Assembly (NCBI GenBank): GCA_009869945.1
Contig: WIXG01000032.1
Span: forward strand, 124,001 to 188,000
Reading direction: 5' to 3'
DNA: 64,000 nucleotides
Source: Mesaphorura yosii
Lineage: Eukaryota > Arthropoda > Collembola > Poduromorpha > Tullbergiidae
Made by a program: the position numbers and the translations under genes. This document shows, in pieces, positions 22,346-35,600 of the stretch. How positions within the stretch are numbered: the stretch's first letter is position 1; every line of letters begins with the position of its first letter. The notes beneath the pieces are model-generated. The model was not told the origin of the DNA. It made no database searches and worked only from the letters and a program-made list of their open reading frames with translations.

Positions 22346-25321
22346 ATGGGACGACACCGCAAGAACACACAAACGCCACAGCCTTCAGCAACGCGTGAGA
22401 CCGAAGCCACCAACGCCAACTTCGAGAGTTCATCACTTCAAGGTGAATCCAAAGGAGAGAACGGTCATTCAAACAATGGGAGGCTGCAGGGAGAGGAGAA
22501 AATTCAGTCGGGCAACGAGAAGGTGATCGCGACAGCGGCAGCAGCGCCTGCTAAATTCGGCACCGTCGAGAAGGCGAGAAACGTGTTCCTGCCCACAGCC
22601 TGCCAGCTTTGCAAATGTGTGGCAGCTCCCGCTCCCGAGGACACGCCGCCAGTTCCGAGCGGCTCTTCTGAGGGTCTCACAGCGAAGAACGTGGAAAGTG
22701 AGATATTAAAGCTCCTGTGTTTAAGACCTCCAATTCACTCATACCTCAACTTCAACTTCACGACGTTGAAGGCTGCTACTGCTACTTGTCGAATCTGTCC
22801 TAAGACAGGTGTTGTGAATGCGTGTATCTCTACTTTAGTTTGTCATTATACAAGATGTCGACTCTGATGGCATGGCGCGACCTGCTGATGAAACCAATTA
22901 TACACCCCAAGCACCAACGACCTCGTTCAATTTGTTTGTTTACCTCGTACTCATACTATCATACTGCCTACTGCGATTCGAGCTTGTTTGCTGATTGCCG
23001 TGCCCCCGCCATTCTTCTAGCAACTACCAAGCGTTGTGTGTTTCTTCACCTGAGACCCTGCAATAAATGCAGAGCGAAAGAATGATATAAACTGTTCTAA
23101 GAGATTGTACCCTTCGACTTCACGTTTGTACCTTCCTGTCGATCGGGTAAGCATTCAATTACAATCGAAGCTTACTGAGTTGTGAGTCCTGGCACCCAGA
23201 AGTAACTTGCAGTGGTGCTGTCTGCCTGGTATCCGCTAATAAATTGGCTGAGTTGACAGGTGGACTCCTGTTTCTGTGTGGTGGCTGTCGAATGGTCAAG
23301 TACTGCTGCAAACAGCACCAAGTCAGCGACTGGGCCAGTCACAAACCACTCTGCAAGATCACCCGGCAGTATTTACAAGTTCATCGAAAGCAGTATTTGT
23401 ACGAGGACGTGAGTGAGAAGCATCTCAGCGAGACGGAATGGCTCCAGGTGATCAGTTATCAGTTTCACACGTTCATGCTTGACGAGTCAAAGTTCGCCAT
23501 TTATTGGAGGAATTTGTGTTGTCTGTTTCAGGCACGCTACCACTTCATTGAGATATTCCGAGACTACCTTGGCCGAGAATTGCATGCATTTGAGAAGGAG
23601 ATTTTACTATTCCCGAATGTGTGCGCGATTTGCCGGAAAGCCACACCGTCACGGCGCCCACAAAATGCTGAGGCGACCCCGTCGGATTTGAAGACATGTC
23701 CAAAGTGCAACGGAATCACATTCTGCTCGAAGCACTTCCGAAAGGTAACAGCATTTAAGTGTATTAAATACTTGATTAATTATTAATTGAAAAAATATCG
23801 AATTTCAAATTGAACCGTTTGCTTTTGCTTTTCATTCGTTCATCGCAGGATCACGACCACTGTCGGGAGCTCAGGCTGTGGACGGAGGTGTTGCGCTGGG
23901 AGCACGAACACGGGCTTATTATGCCTGACCTGTCCAATGAGCTGAGAGCCACATTAATAAACTTGAGTGATTTCCCGAGCAGCATCCAAGAGTATCACAG
24001 CCGCTGCTGCAGCGACCAAGCATTTGAAGCGTACGCGCACGAGCACGCGAACGCAACCACGACGACGACGAAGAGCATCAAACGTGAAATCGGCCACGAT
24101 GACATTCCATTCATCCGCCGCACAGACGTACTCACAGTGCCGTTCTCGATTGCGTGGATTCTCAGACAACTTTTGCATCGTCAAAGCCAGCAGCCAGCAG
24201 CTTCACGGATGTGGAATGTCGATGCCATCACATCGTAAGCCTCGCACATGTGCGAGTGTCTGTATTTACAGAGACAATCTTCTTTCGAACTAGACGTAGA
24301 CTGTAGACGTGCATGCGGCTCGAAAACGAGTTCACGTGTGTGTGGAATGATTCAACGCTTTTTCATAGGCCATTGTTCAAGACGAGCAGTTCATCTGTTC
24401 ATCATGCAAGAAATTGTGTTTGCGTATTGCGTAATTGCGTTGTCTTTCTGCTCTGCCCAGGCTCACCGTCCACCTGATTGGGGCTGAGCGAGAGTTTGAA
24501 GGATGCTGTCCGACGAAATGGGAAGCCTTTTCGCACTTGTTTCCAAAACTGAAGCAGCTTCAACTCGTTCTCGTTGGACCGGAGCTTGGGGAGTTTGGGG
24601 CAGACAACTTGAGTCTTTGCGCCGCTTGTGTCCAGGAGGTAACTCGCGACCGACCCTGCAAATTGTATTGCAGTCGAATGCATTGTATGATGACATGAGC
24701 AATTTATATGCAATATGTTTACAGGGGCGACAAATCCGTATTCAATTTGAGACGGCCTTGTATCACGAATATTGCCGGACGCCAAAGTTCGTGGAGCCCA
24801 ACATCGTGTGCGCCTTCAATTGCGGCCTCTACCGAACCACGGGGTTTGTGAATCCTGCAGAAGATTCCTGGGTAAGTCCAGTCTGCGCGGCGCTGAAATT
24901 GACAGTGCACTGATAAATTCAACGTACACGCATGCTTAACGCATTTTATGTCTTCTAGAAACCAACACTTCAGCAACTCAGTAAGTAGCACAGGGCTAGT
25001 AAATCAATAAGGCCAAATGTACGCAATTACGCAAAACGTCTGTTTCTGTTTGGAAATGCATGAGTGAGCTCGAGATCGACTTTGTCCGGTGAAGCACTGC
25101 TGCCCGCATTCGTCGTAGTGACGGAGTATACCCAGGCAGAGATTCTGCAGGACTCGTTACGAATTCAGAAGGACTGCCCGCGCCTGCATGAAATCACAGA
25201 GCTATGTGGCAGAAATCCGTTCCGAAGCCTGCGCCCTCAGCGAGCCCTCATAAACGAAGACACGGAGCCGCTGATGTTTAAGAATAACTTTATCACTCTT
25301 TTCGTGACGGAGGGAGAATGA
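22346..25321 (+). CDS. MYND zinc-finger protein with MSS51-like C-terminal domain
   Basis: Eight exons: 22346-22697, 23260-23447, 23532-23744, 23849-24234, 24461-24638, 24725-24871, 24959-24980 and 25065-25321; 580 residues. The N-terminal ~80 residues are low-complexity. The MYND finger is split by a 562-base intron: C86/C89 in exon 1, then C124, C127, C133, H137, H145 and C149 in exon 2 (CGGCRMVKYCCKQHQ...DW..HK..C). A second treble-clef-like cluster follows (CAICRKA ... CPKCNGITFCSKH). Later blocks HLIGAE, LVGPELGEFG, CAFNCGLY, VVTEYTQAE and NPFRSLRP follow the order seen in MYND/MSS51-like proteins of arthropods. The 84 bases at 23448-23531 could be read through in frame, but splicing them out restores the W-x-n-R-ELH...E..LFP..C spacing. 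Exon 7 is only 22 bases. MYND fingers bind proline-rich peptides; the cellular role is unknown. Confidence 0.85.
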
Positions 25322-25716
25322 GTGCACTGCAGCAGGCGCCTGAGTCTGAGTCTCATATGAAAAGAACGATAAATGCAGATTTATTCACACTTTGTAGTTG
25401 ACGTGTGTATACATTACGTACGTGTGTTAAATGTATCTAAATTAATTCGTCTTATTCTTTACGCAAGACCACAAACACTGACCTTAATTAAATACAGTTT
25501 AGTTCATTGATTCGCTTGTCTTGTTCGCCTTCCCCTTGCCTTGACTTAACTTATCACTAATAATACTTGTTCTCATTGAATAATTGATTTGATTTCAAGT
25601 CATAATCAAGATCCGTTAAAACTATAAAATTTCTTTCTGCTCGACTCCAACAAAATAACAACGAAAGGTACGTCTACATGAGAGAGACTAATTTTATTCG
25701 TGCAGCAGCAGAACAG
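25322..25716. other. Convergent 3' ends of the MYND gene and ATG101
   Basis: Two genes end tail to tail here. The ATG101 poly(A) signal is AATAAA on the minus strand at 25693-25698, only 19 bases past its stop. No exact AATAAA was found for the MYND gene within the first 150 bases. Confidence 0.5.
25693..25698 (-). promoter_or_regulatory. Poly(A) signal of ATG101
   Basis: AATAAA on the minus strand, 19 bases past the ATG101 stop. Its closeness supports the short last exon of the model. Confidence 0.6.
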
Positions 25717-28082
25717 TCAACTCACGAAGGAGAAGTGTTCCGCCGTCGTCACCTGAAACAAAGAACCTGCTAAGATTATTACGTATTCTAGTGCAACATA
25801 AACTGAGTCTGAGATTTTCCGTTTGTAATAAACGTAGCCTAGCGAGTGCGTGCGTGTGAAGTCGGATACGAGGAGACTATTCACAGGTATCACAATCGGT
25901 GAAGTCGCTTATCGATTTACATTTGCACAAATCCAATAGTTCACCAGTTTCCTTACTCAATGTGTTAATTAACCCTTAATTTGAACGTGGCGTGGCAAAT
26001 AAATACGTACAAAACATTTGGAGTCGATGCTCTTTTGTACAAATAAATGTTGAATCATAGCATAGCAAGTCTGGAAGTCTGTCAGAAACTGAATCTAGTT
26101 AAGTGTATATAAACTAGCAACATAAACAACCACGAGTTGGGAATAATAAAAATACAAAACCGAGATGCACCAGGGCGACAGCAGTTAACATCTTCAGCAA
26201 GTAATCCACACATCACAGTCCACGGGTACAAAGTAACAAAGTAACAAATGACGAAGCACTCGAATTTCGAATAAGAAAACACTAACCAGCAATTAGAGCT
26301 AGTTTCTAATAGTCAAAACGCTAAAGTCTCTCGAAAAATCCGCCGCACTGTTTTCCCAACTGTTGTGGATGAAGGTGGTGACGTTGTACTATGAGAGATC
26401 TGCAACAAATTCCCATTCAGTTTAGCGAGTGTACACATTAAATGCCAAATGAAAAGAACACGAAGCCAGAGCACTGATTATCAAGAGAGTGAGCGTAAGA
26501 ATCCAGCAAATAGGCTGGTCACCGTTGGACTGTTGGGGAAAATAGCTGTTTTATGGGAGATCTGGAAACACGAGAGAGATACAACACCGAATGAAAATCT
26601 CTCCTCGCTCAAGCAAAATCAGTCCGCCACTACAACTACAAGCAAGTGAAAGCACACGACTGAAAATTGTGAAAGTACTTACGCGAAATAGGTAGGGCTG
26701 GATGTCCGGGTAGGACGTGTCGAAAATTAGGTCCACCTCCGACTCGGCAGGGATTTTTGGAAGATACTGCTGGCGATTCATCACTTCCGCAATCAGGATG
26801 ACCTTCTCCCCAACCAATTCACCCAAGTTTTCTCTGTTCAGCTGACGCTCTGCAACCACAACCACATTAAATTATAGTCATAGTCATAGCTTAGGCCACT
26901 CAGCTGACTCAGCACCCAACAGACCAGAACTTGCAGAATGTTGTGCCTACCAATTTCGCTTCTGATTGTTTTCATTTCAATTCGAATGGTCCACACTTCC
27001 CAAGGAAGGCATTCAGGATTAAACGGCCAGTTGACTTTCTTCTTGTTGTAAAACTCGAGCGAGATTTGACCACTTCGCACGCCATTTTCAGTGATGTTGT
27101 TCGGATCTCTTATTGCTTGGTCAAATGCAAGAACGTGCTGATTCATTGTCCTGGCCAGCGAGGTCGATGCACAGCGAACCTACAATAAATTGACTCTTCG
27201 TGACTCTCGTGAAAATGCATCTAGAAAATCTTAAACCATTCAATTGCGAAAGCTTTGCATTTCTCATGAGCTTGCTTTGCTAGAAAACTGAAAACTGACT
27301 GCTGCTGTCAATACAAGAACGAAGCAATCGCTCCGATCCGTCCGCGGGTTGGGCTATTCGGGTCAAAAGGTGAATGTCACTATCATTTTTCATCATACCC
27401 TACCCACGACTCAACTCTGAGTTCGAGAGTTGACTTGTTGACTGATAAATTCACCGGCTTTTCACATGTTCAGGTTATTGCCTCTTGGATCAATAAAAAT
27501 TGAACTACAAACGCGAATTGCGAATAAAATTAACTCAAAAGTTATCGAGCAAGAAAGCTTTCCTGAACTTGAAGCTTTTCTTTTCATGAGTGAATGGTAA
27601 CCCTGAAGTAAAGTAATTTATGCTTCGGGTCAGCAGTCAGCTCACTGCATCATTTACAGCCCAGTTCGTTAAGATCTTATTCAACTAATGCTAATAAGGA
27701 CAGATTCTCTCCAAAATCTGGCAGACTAGTCAACTTGGGAGCTGACTGCAACTGGACGCAGCTCATTCAGTCTGTGCAAAATTTAGAACTGCTTACGTAG
27801 GTGAGGTCAATGAAGTCGCAATCAATATCTTCGTATCCAATTGTTCCAATGGAATATTTGCCCTCCTGTCGGTAGTGAAATTTGCCCATCGTCCGATGAA
27901 ACAGGATAGAATGGAAGATGCAGCTCACAACTTCACTGACCTGATGACACTCGGTCGTCTACAATTAACAAATTTTAAGTAATGCAACCATTTCCACAAG
28001 AGAATACAATTATTGTTTGTAATTGTGTGCTCGAGCTCGAGGCATGACTTACAAAATCAAAGGTCTGAGTTCTTGCATTCAT
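25717..28082 (-). CDS. Atg101: Autophagy-related protein 101
   Basis: A HORMA-fold subunit of the ATG1/ULK kinase complex that stabilises ATG13 and starts autophagosome formation. Five exons: 28082-28053, 27958-27797, 27179-26951, 26849-26683 and 25752-25717; 207 residues (human 218). Blocks matching human ATG101 include [36 protein letters not shown] and PWEVWT, and later [13 protein letters not shown] and DIQPYLF. The WF finger (W115-P-F117), which recruits downstream factors, is conserved. The last exon encodes only [11 protein letters not shown] after PYLFR, where human has a 27-residue tail ending in a basic helix. The poly(A) signal right after it suggests this short end is real, but the last intron (930 bases) could hide another terminal exon. 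It lies on the same strand as TECPR2. Confidence 0.93.
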
Positions 28083-29624
28083 GTTGATCTTCTCGAGGCA
28101 GCACTGCTTGACGTCGAGTGTTTGGACTCCGAATTACTGCCAAAATCTTGAGGGCGGCGGAAAGTGAACCGAGTGGTCTGAGTGGTGACGATGATTAATT
28201 CCGGTGGGACGCAACTGGTATCGCCTCTTCACCAACAACATAAAGATGGCTGGATGGCTCAATGTGCACTCCAGGAAAATAAAGAAAGAAGCCCAGCTGA
28301 CTTAAGTTGGGTACTGAGATATCAACCAGGCCGGGAATCGATCGCAAGATTGACGCTGACGTATGACGTTGGGATGGGTCCACACGCCACCCGGGAGGTC
28401 CACTGTGATTAGTAAGCTAGATCCATTGGTACGCACTAGGCAGCAGGAGTGCGGATAACTGTGATTAAATGGAAACTGGCAGTGTTTCACCCGCTGACGA
28501 GAAATTGCTTAATGCTTAGCTTAGACTGTGTTTCGTCGAGGAGCTGAGGTACAAAACCCTTTTCTCTGCTTGAATAAAAGTGCCGTCCTGAATAAATTGG
28601 AAAACACTAACGGGTGACTTAATTACGTTGTAAAATAATATAAATCTCCGCTTTCATTATGCTTAAACGTCTCAGCTTCGATTCCTTAAAACTACGTCTA
28701 CATTATTGTATCACGAACCACGATACGCTACTTACGTACGTACTTGGAGACTAACTTCTAGCAACTCATTGTGCGAAATCGACGTACAAACAAAGACTGC
28801 TGATCATTCCAATCGTGCAAATGCAAAATAAAAGTGATTTCGTACAATTCCCCTTCTTTAACGTTTCATACTACTGTGAGATTGCCTGTCTTTCCTTCGT
28901 TGTCGTCGCTCCACATTCAACCTACTTGGATACACGAATCGACGACCTTACCTCACACACTACAACTTTTACGAACAAAAAACACTCACATTCGGAGCAT
29001 CTCTTCACTGCGTGTTCGCTCTCAGCTGAATGCGGTCGCTCGCATAGGCTTTCTAGTCTCTGTCTCATCATCTGTCTCGGGCACGCACACGCTCGCTCCT
29101 GTCTACGACGCAGAACAGGCAATAAAATCACAGTCATGCTGATGCTGATGCAATGTCAAGCGCGTCTGATGTCCAGATTTAACCACGGCCACCTCGAGAA
29201 GTCAAGAATCATGGACGTGTAAATACAAATTAGAAGCTGTGTAGCAGGCATAATTGCGATTCTTTGATTAAGAAAGCTTGATTTATTTAACCGTTGGTTG
29301 TATTGCCTGGATACTGATATGACATGTGTTTGTAATGTTAGGTTAAAAATTCGGGAACGAACGTACTAAACTAAACCATCCGTTTCTTGCTTTGACATGC
29401 AAATAGGAATGCAAGCATTGATGGAAATTGTTGATAAACTATAGCGAAATTCTTAGAGCGGTGTGGTTCGTGGCTTGAGTGACAATTTTTGCGTGATACG
29501 ATTTAAAAATTAAAATATTCTCACTAAAACAGTTGGTTCGAAATGAAGAGTAAAACAAAAATGTTTGTGCGTTTGTTTAAATAAAATCTTGGGGAAAGAC
29601 GAGTAAAGTTTTGTGGCGGCCTAA
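28083..29624. other. Intergenic region between TECPR2 and ATG101
   Basis: TECPR2 ends at its right side and ATG101 begins at its left side, both minus strand. A minus-strand AATAAA near 29282-29290 fits the TECPR2 3' end; the ATG101 promoter is unassigned. A patch at about 28320-28345 has a weak resemblance to a tRNA T-arm box but does not fold as a tRNA. Open frames at 28815-29222 look like chance. Confidence 0.4.
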
Positions 29625-32600
29625 TCAGCCCAAAAATTCCCACTCGCATTCGTCTGCCAAATCCATGCGTGGATGAAGAGATGGAGTCGGTGTGAGCAAG
29701 CTCAACTCGGAGGTGATGGGAAAGTGTATGGTTTCTTCCGAATGCTTCAGGAGATTACTGTTTGGATCCAATGCCCATAGCCGGTTGCATACTGAGACTG
29801 TACGAATAAAGAGCGCAATGTGAAATCAGGGCCGGCATAGCGCACACAAATCGCTACAATTTCGTTAATTTCGTATTTGCTTACCAGTGAACATTTTCGC
29901 GTTTCCAGGAACCCTCCTCCAGAAGTCACCAATGAAGTTTGATTTAGTGAGTCCGTGGCGGCAGAATATCTCTCCTTTCGGAGAGAGTGCCCAGACGTAG
30001 CTGTCGCTTATGGCCAGTGACTCTGCTTCTATACCCGAGACGAGCACCCACTCGGTTCCGATTGGGACGTCAGGAAAGATGGCGACACGAGTGTACACGT
30101 TAAACTTGTTGTCAATGGCCCACACCATGTGGCCGTTTGTACCGACGTAAACCTGATGAATGATGATTGACATGACGCATTGATCAGTTATCAGTACAAG
30201 TGATTTATGTGTCTGGGAGCTTGTATGCTGATAAAGATTGCGTATTTGTGTACCTTTGTAAACTTGGACCCTTGACTTGCGATCGGGCCACCTTCGACTT
30301 GGATCCAAGGAGCACACATGTCCATGATTGATTGAGGTGGGTTGAGAGATCCCATGCGAATGTACACCTTTCCTTCTGTATCACAAGCCCAGGCAACGTC
30401 CGAGCCGCAAGACACGTGCGCCAGCTTCACGTTTTCTGTGGACAAACGATTCGCCACCGTCCGTCAGTGAAAGAATCAAACACTTGCATGTGCACGCACG
30501 CTCAGTTTCGGCTTCGACTTACCGTCCATTGGTGACAAGGGGATTTCGTCCCAGTGCTGGCCCAAAGCATTCTCAGAGCTCATGTTGCTTCTTCCATACA
30601 GTGTACCCTTCGAGGTGAGGACCCAAAGCGCTTCCGGAGCAGGAGCGACATGAACAACGGAGCCGACATCAGCGTCTCTGTCTCCCACTGGCATTTCTAG
30701 ACCTTGCAATTTCCCTTTCATGGACATGTGGTACAGCTTTTTCTTCATGTCGAGCAACCAGAGAAGCCCGTGCTTCATGTAGACTCCATTCCCGAACACA
30801 TTGCTCCACTTCCAGACACGAGTCGTTGGGCTCATCTGAACAGGCTCCCACCGATGACCTAAAAAGACAGATCACTCGCATGAGATAATACCTTCCTTTG
30901 CAACTGAGTACTCGTACTCTAATCTGGCGCCACTTAAGACGGATACGAGTGAACGTGATGAAAGAAAGCGTACTTTAGAATGAAAGACATTAAATTCAGT
31001 GTCTCTGCGTTAATCAGGCAACGTTATCGGTTATTATTCAAATAAATCCCGATGACAACACAAAAAGCAGGAAACAAGAAGGAATATTTTGTCGATTTGG
31101 GTTACGTATCAATTAAGCGTGTCCCGTTACAATAAAACAAGCGGTTAACAAATTCTGACTCTGCACATGACACGCAAACTCTGATTGCAAAGTTTAGTCG
31201 AAAAGTAATTACCGGTGACGACCGTCCTGTTGGCCCAGACTTCGGTTGACCCGTATTGCGAGAACCAGACTGAGGAATACTTGGCCGAGAGAATGGGGAA
31301 GGGTCGTGAGGGCATGAGAGAGCCCATTGACGCCAGCGGGCTCTTGAGGGTTTCGACGAGACGCACTTTCCAGGAGTGCAGCTGTGATTTGCATTGAGCA
31401 TGCTTTGCGGAGCACGAGGAGTACGTCGTGGTGGTGGTTGGTCTCGATTCTCCCTGCTTATTCAAGCAGCAGTCAGCCACGTTGACTATCCAGACGCTAT
31501 CCGCGTCGCCACCGGGCGTCTCGTGCGTGACTCCGTTGATAAAGTACAGACTGGAGGTGGTGTCCATGAACCAAAGGGTGTCAGAGGGGCCGAGAGATAT
31601 CGTGACGATGGTGAAGGGCGAGGATGGAACGGGTCCTGCGAATTTGAACTGAATCCATTCACAGCCCTGGAGATTCACCACAGAGATTTTGTTCCGATAC
31701 AGCAGCTTTCCGCTGTCAGTGAGTGCCCACACATGATTCCCAAGCATGCGGATTTCGTCGACGGTAAACGAGCAAGGAACGGGCTCGAAAATCTGCTGCG
31801 GAATCGGTTTCCCGTCTTTGATACGTTTGCACATGAAGACTGACCCGTTGTTCTTGACCATCCAGCCAACTTCGTTGTCGACTGAGATGGAACGCACTCC
31901 GCAGCCAATCTGGATCCACTCGCCCTCGATTGTGAAGGGACCCGTAATGGAAGGGAAAGTCAAAGAATACAAAACTCCGTTGAAGAGCCGCCACACGACT
32001 TGCCCGTTTGAAGACACGGCGATGTGGTGGGCCTTGTAGTCCGTCTTGACCCAGCACAGACTGTGGCAGCCGGATGAGTAAAGTGGACTGTAGTACACAA
32101 CTTGCTTGTTGTCGACACAGACCACGTACGAGTCGGAGGCTGCGAAACACGCGACTGGGGCGGGAAGAAGGTAGCGGACCCAGTCGTCGTTCCCAACAAT
32201 GCCATCCACTCGCATGTCCTGCTCCATGGCCAGACTGTTTCTGCACGTCAGACCTGACCCTGACTCACTGACTCCGAAAGGGCTGCCACTGCCCGCACTG
32301 CACGACGCGGCGACGAGCTGGTCCAGCTGAAGGTCCAGCACATTGTTCTCGTCTCCGCTGCAGTAGCTGTCCCGAGAGTGACACTGATCTCCGTCTTCGT
32401 ACTCGTAGATGAAACTGCTTGTGTCGCTTCTCGCAACGCCGTAGCGTCGACAACCCATAATGTTGCTGCTCCCGGAAGGTGGGCCGAAACTCATGCCCGA
32501 TGTAATGGACGATGTGGTTCCAGTTCCCATGTGATGGTAGTTCCCGTACTGGGTGTAAATGTCCAGAGAGCTGTCGTCGAACCCCGTGACGCTCCTATAG

Positions 32601-35600
32601 TCATGATTGACATTTGAACCTTCCTCTTTCACCGTGCTCTCGCTGCTGCACGTAGTCGAGAGATCAAAACTGCCACCAAACAGACTGCATTCGGATGGGA
32701 ATGCTGGGTTTGATAAATTAGTGTGGTTGGGCGGTTCGCCTCCTTCCTCCGGTTTAACGTCCTCCTCGGTTAAACTGGCACTGTGGCGCCGAACTTCATT
32801 CTGGTCGGAATTATTTCCGCTGGATCCCAGTTCATCCTGCTGTCCCTCCAACTTTACGCTCTCTGGCAGCAGTTCCGTCCAGTTGAGCAGTTTCGCCAAC
32901 ATAACTTCTTTGCTCTCCAAGTCGTGCTCGTGTGTCTCACGCGGCTGTTGCTGTTTGTAGTACTTTATGTCTTGCAGAGTCGGAATGAGCCCCACATTGC
33001 CCTGAGCCTGAGTCATCCGGTCGACGATCTGCTCTTGTGTCTCCGGACTGGCACTGGAAAAGTTGATGCAGACACCCGAATCTCTTGATTCCTTGTGCTT
33101 GTAATTGCTGCAGTTGACGCTCGTGCTGCTGCCAGCACTGTTCGACTCACTGGCAGGACTTCCGTTGGAACTACTGACACAACTGCCCAAGTCCGTCATG
33201 CTGTTGATTATCATCAGCGGATCGCTTGTGTTCTCAGACGCATTTGTGCTGCTGCTGTTGGAGTACATGCTCACTGAGTCTGACATTAGCGTATTCGGGG
33301 TGTTGGCACCACTCTGGCTCGGACTCTGCCCGTCTTTACCCTTCTGCCTCTTTCCCCGGGTCTTCTTCGAACTGGCTGCCTCGGGCTTAAATTGTGTCAG
33401 TACAATTTCCTTAAAGGACTCCTGCGAGATTTTGTCAAACTTCTTAACTGCCTCGTCCGCTTGCCGTTGGAATTCCAGATCGCTCTCGTGCGTGTTGGCG
33501 GGTTTCCCGTTCTCGCTATACTCGAAACTGTTGTCTACCACAGTTATATTGGGAACGTCGTAGAAGGTCGGCGGCATCATGGTAAACGTCGCCAGTGAAT
33601 TCAATCTGGCATTATCTTGCAAGTAGTCATTGGTCTCAAGGATCACATTCTTAAACGTGTTGAGAATTGTGGACTTTTGGAGCGCTTGCGTAGTTTTCTT
33701 GAATTTCTGGCTCAGAAAGTTGAAAGTGTCCGGCCACTGTTGCTGGTCGCCCTGCCCGTTCATACTCACATCGTTGTTGTTGAAGAGATGAGGATCGGGA
33801 TGAGTACTCAATCGAATCAAGTATCTCGGGCCCTCGAGCAGGAATATCTCATTGGTGGAGACTCCGATTGACTGAATTTTGATTGCTATTGACGTCAGAA
33901 TTTGGATATTTACTGGGTCGATCACAAACAGGTGGGAGGAAGTGACAGTCAGCAAATACTTTCCGAGAAAGTTGTGAATGAGCCCGAACTGAAGGGGCGG
34001 AGGCAATTGTGCAGTTTGGGCGGCGGTCGATGAGGCGTTCTCATTCGTCGTGTCTTGGACCTTTTCGGGCCCATTGTAATAATCCTTCAGCACAATGGTG
34101 TTCTTGACTACACCGTCAAAGTCAGCGATCCAAATTCTGAGTCCAGGCCGAACAACGTACAGTTTCAGGTTCTTATTCCAAATGCCAGACTCAAACACTC
34201 CGCCGAATCTTCCCAGACTGTGAAAACAAGTGGGAAAGGTGATTCTTCCTTTCCTTTCAATCGTTTCTCACTACTTGCATGTATTAATTGTGACTTACAC
34301 TTTCCGATCCTGGGAACCAACTTTCTGACACGAATTGGATTCGGTTTTGAACAGTAGAGTTTGATAAATCGAAGAAATCACCAAAGACTTATGGGCGTAG
34401 CTCAACTGGACAATTTCGCAAGTCTCGTTCCATATCTGGACAGACTTACTAACACCCTGTGGGCATAAAAATGACCAATGAAATGTTGGGCTTCGGCTCA
34501 ATGACGGCGGACGATACTGGCGATTGAACTTCTTCAAAAATATGCATCTTACCGAGCAGTAGTCCATTTCCGTATAAATCACCAAACCATTGAAATCTCC
34601 GCTGAACAATTTCATTCCGTTTGTACTCCATTCTAACGCTGTGATTCGGCTTTTGTGCATATCTCGCACAGTAAATATTTGGACCTGTGAAATAAAAGCA
34701 GCAGAACAGAGGTTTGTCGTAGTTCAGCTGAAAATTAATTCCTGCTTCATCTTTTCGTAATGGCAATTCCGTATCGTTTTAGGCAAATTACCTTCTTCTT
34801 GGTCGAGTCAGCACCTGGCCCATTGAAAAGCGGTGATCGAAGGTTATCGGTGCTTCTTCCAATCCCTTCTTCTTGGGGCTGTGTTGTGTCATTGGATGAC
34901 GACGACTCCGACGACGACGCGTGGCTTCCGTCATCGATTTGTGGCAATTTTGGAATTTGAAATATGGAAATTGTGCCCGACTTTGTTCCGGCAGCCACGA
35001 TATAGTCGATTGAGGAGATTACGCGAACAGCAGTCACTGGAGAGGTGCAGCCCTGAAGAATTAATCCATTTTTATGCGTATTCGTTAACCGTAATGATGA
35101 AGAACTGAAATCCAATCCGTCTTGCTTCCACTTACCTCCACTTTTAACCTTTCCAGACAATCCGTACTTCTTCGATACCAGTAAATTAGGCCGACGTTTG
35201 TCCCCAACGCAATGTAGTCGTCAACAATATCAACGCATGTGAGTTCAAGATCGAAGGTGGTCAGTCCCTTTTGAGCTTTCATTGGAATTTTGGATAGCAG
35301 GTGCTCCATGGAACTCCATTCTTTCAAGGTCAGGTCAGGTCCGTCATTTTCTTCGCGTGGAACCTCGCAGCCCTCTTCAACAAGCTGTGTCACCTTATTT
35401 CCATTTCCAGCTTGGTTTTTGGAAACCGACTGGGCTGCCGGTGCACTGGAAGTTGCACATGATGCAGCGTTGTCATTTTCTCCGGCAGGCTCAGCATCTG
35501 TATTTTCTGCTGGTCGGGATTCCAAAATGCCTGTGCTCAATTGCAGAGGCTCAATGGCACTTGAACCATTTGTGATTATCCCAAATTCGGGCCGCTGGGG

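Noticed and set aside
23448-23531. Reading the MYND gene through this 84-base stretch as coding.
   Set aside because: It is in frame but has clean GT-AG ends and a pyrimidine-rich 3' side, and removing it restores family spacing. Kept as an intron, though an isoform is possible.
28320-28345. A tRNA T-arm-like box (GATCGATTCCC on the minus strand).
   Set aside because: No matching acceptor, D or anticodon arms fold around it, so neither a tRNA gene nor a tRNA-derived SINE can be supported.
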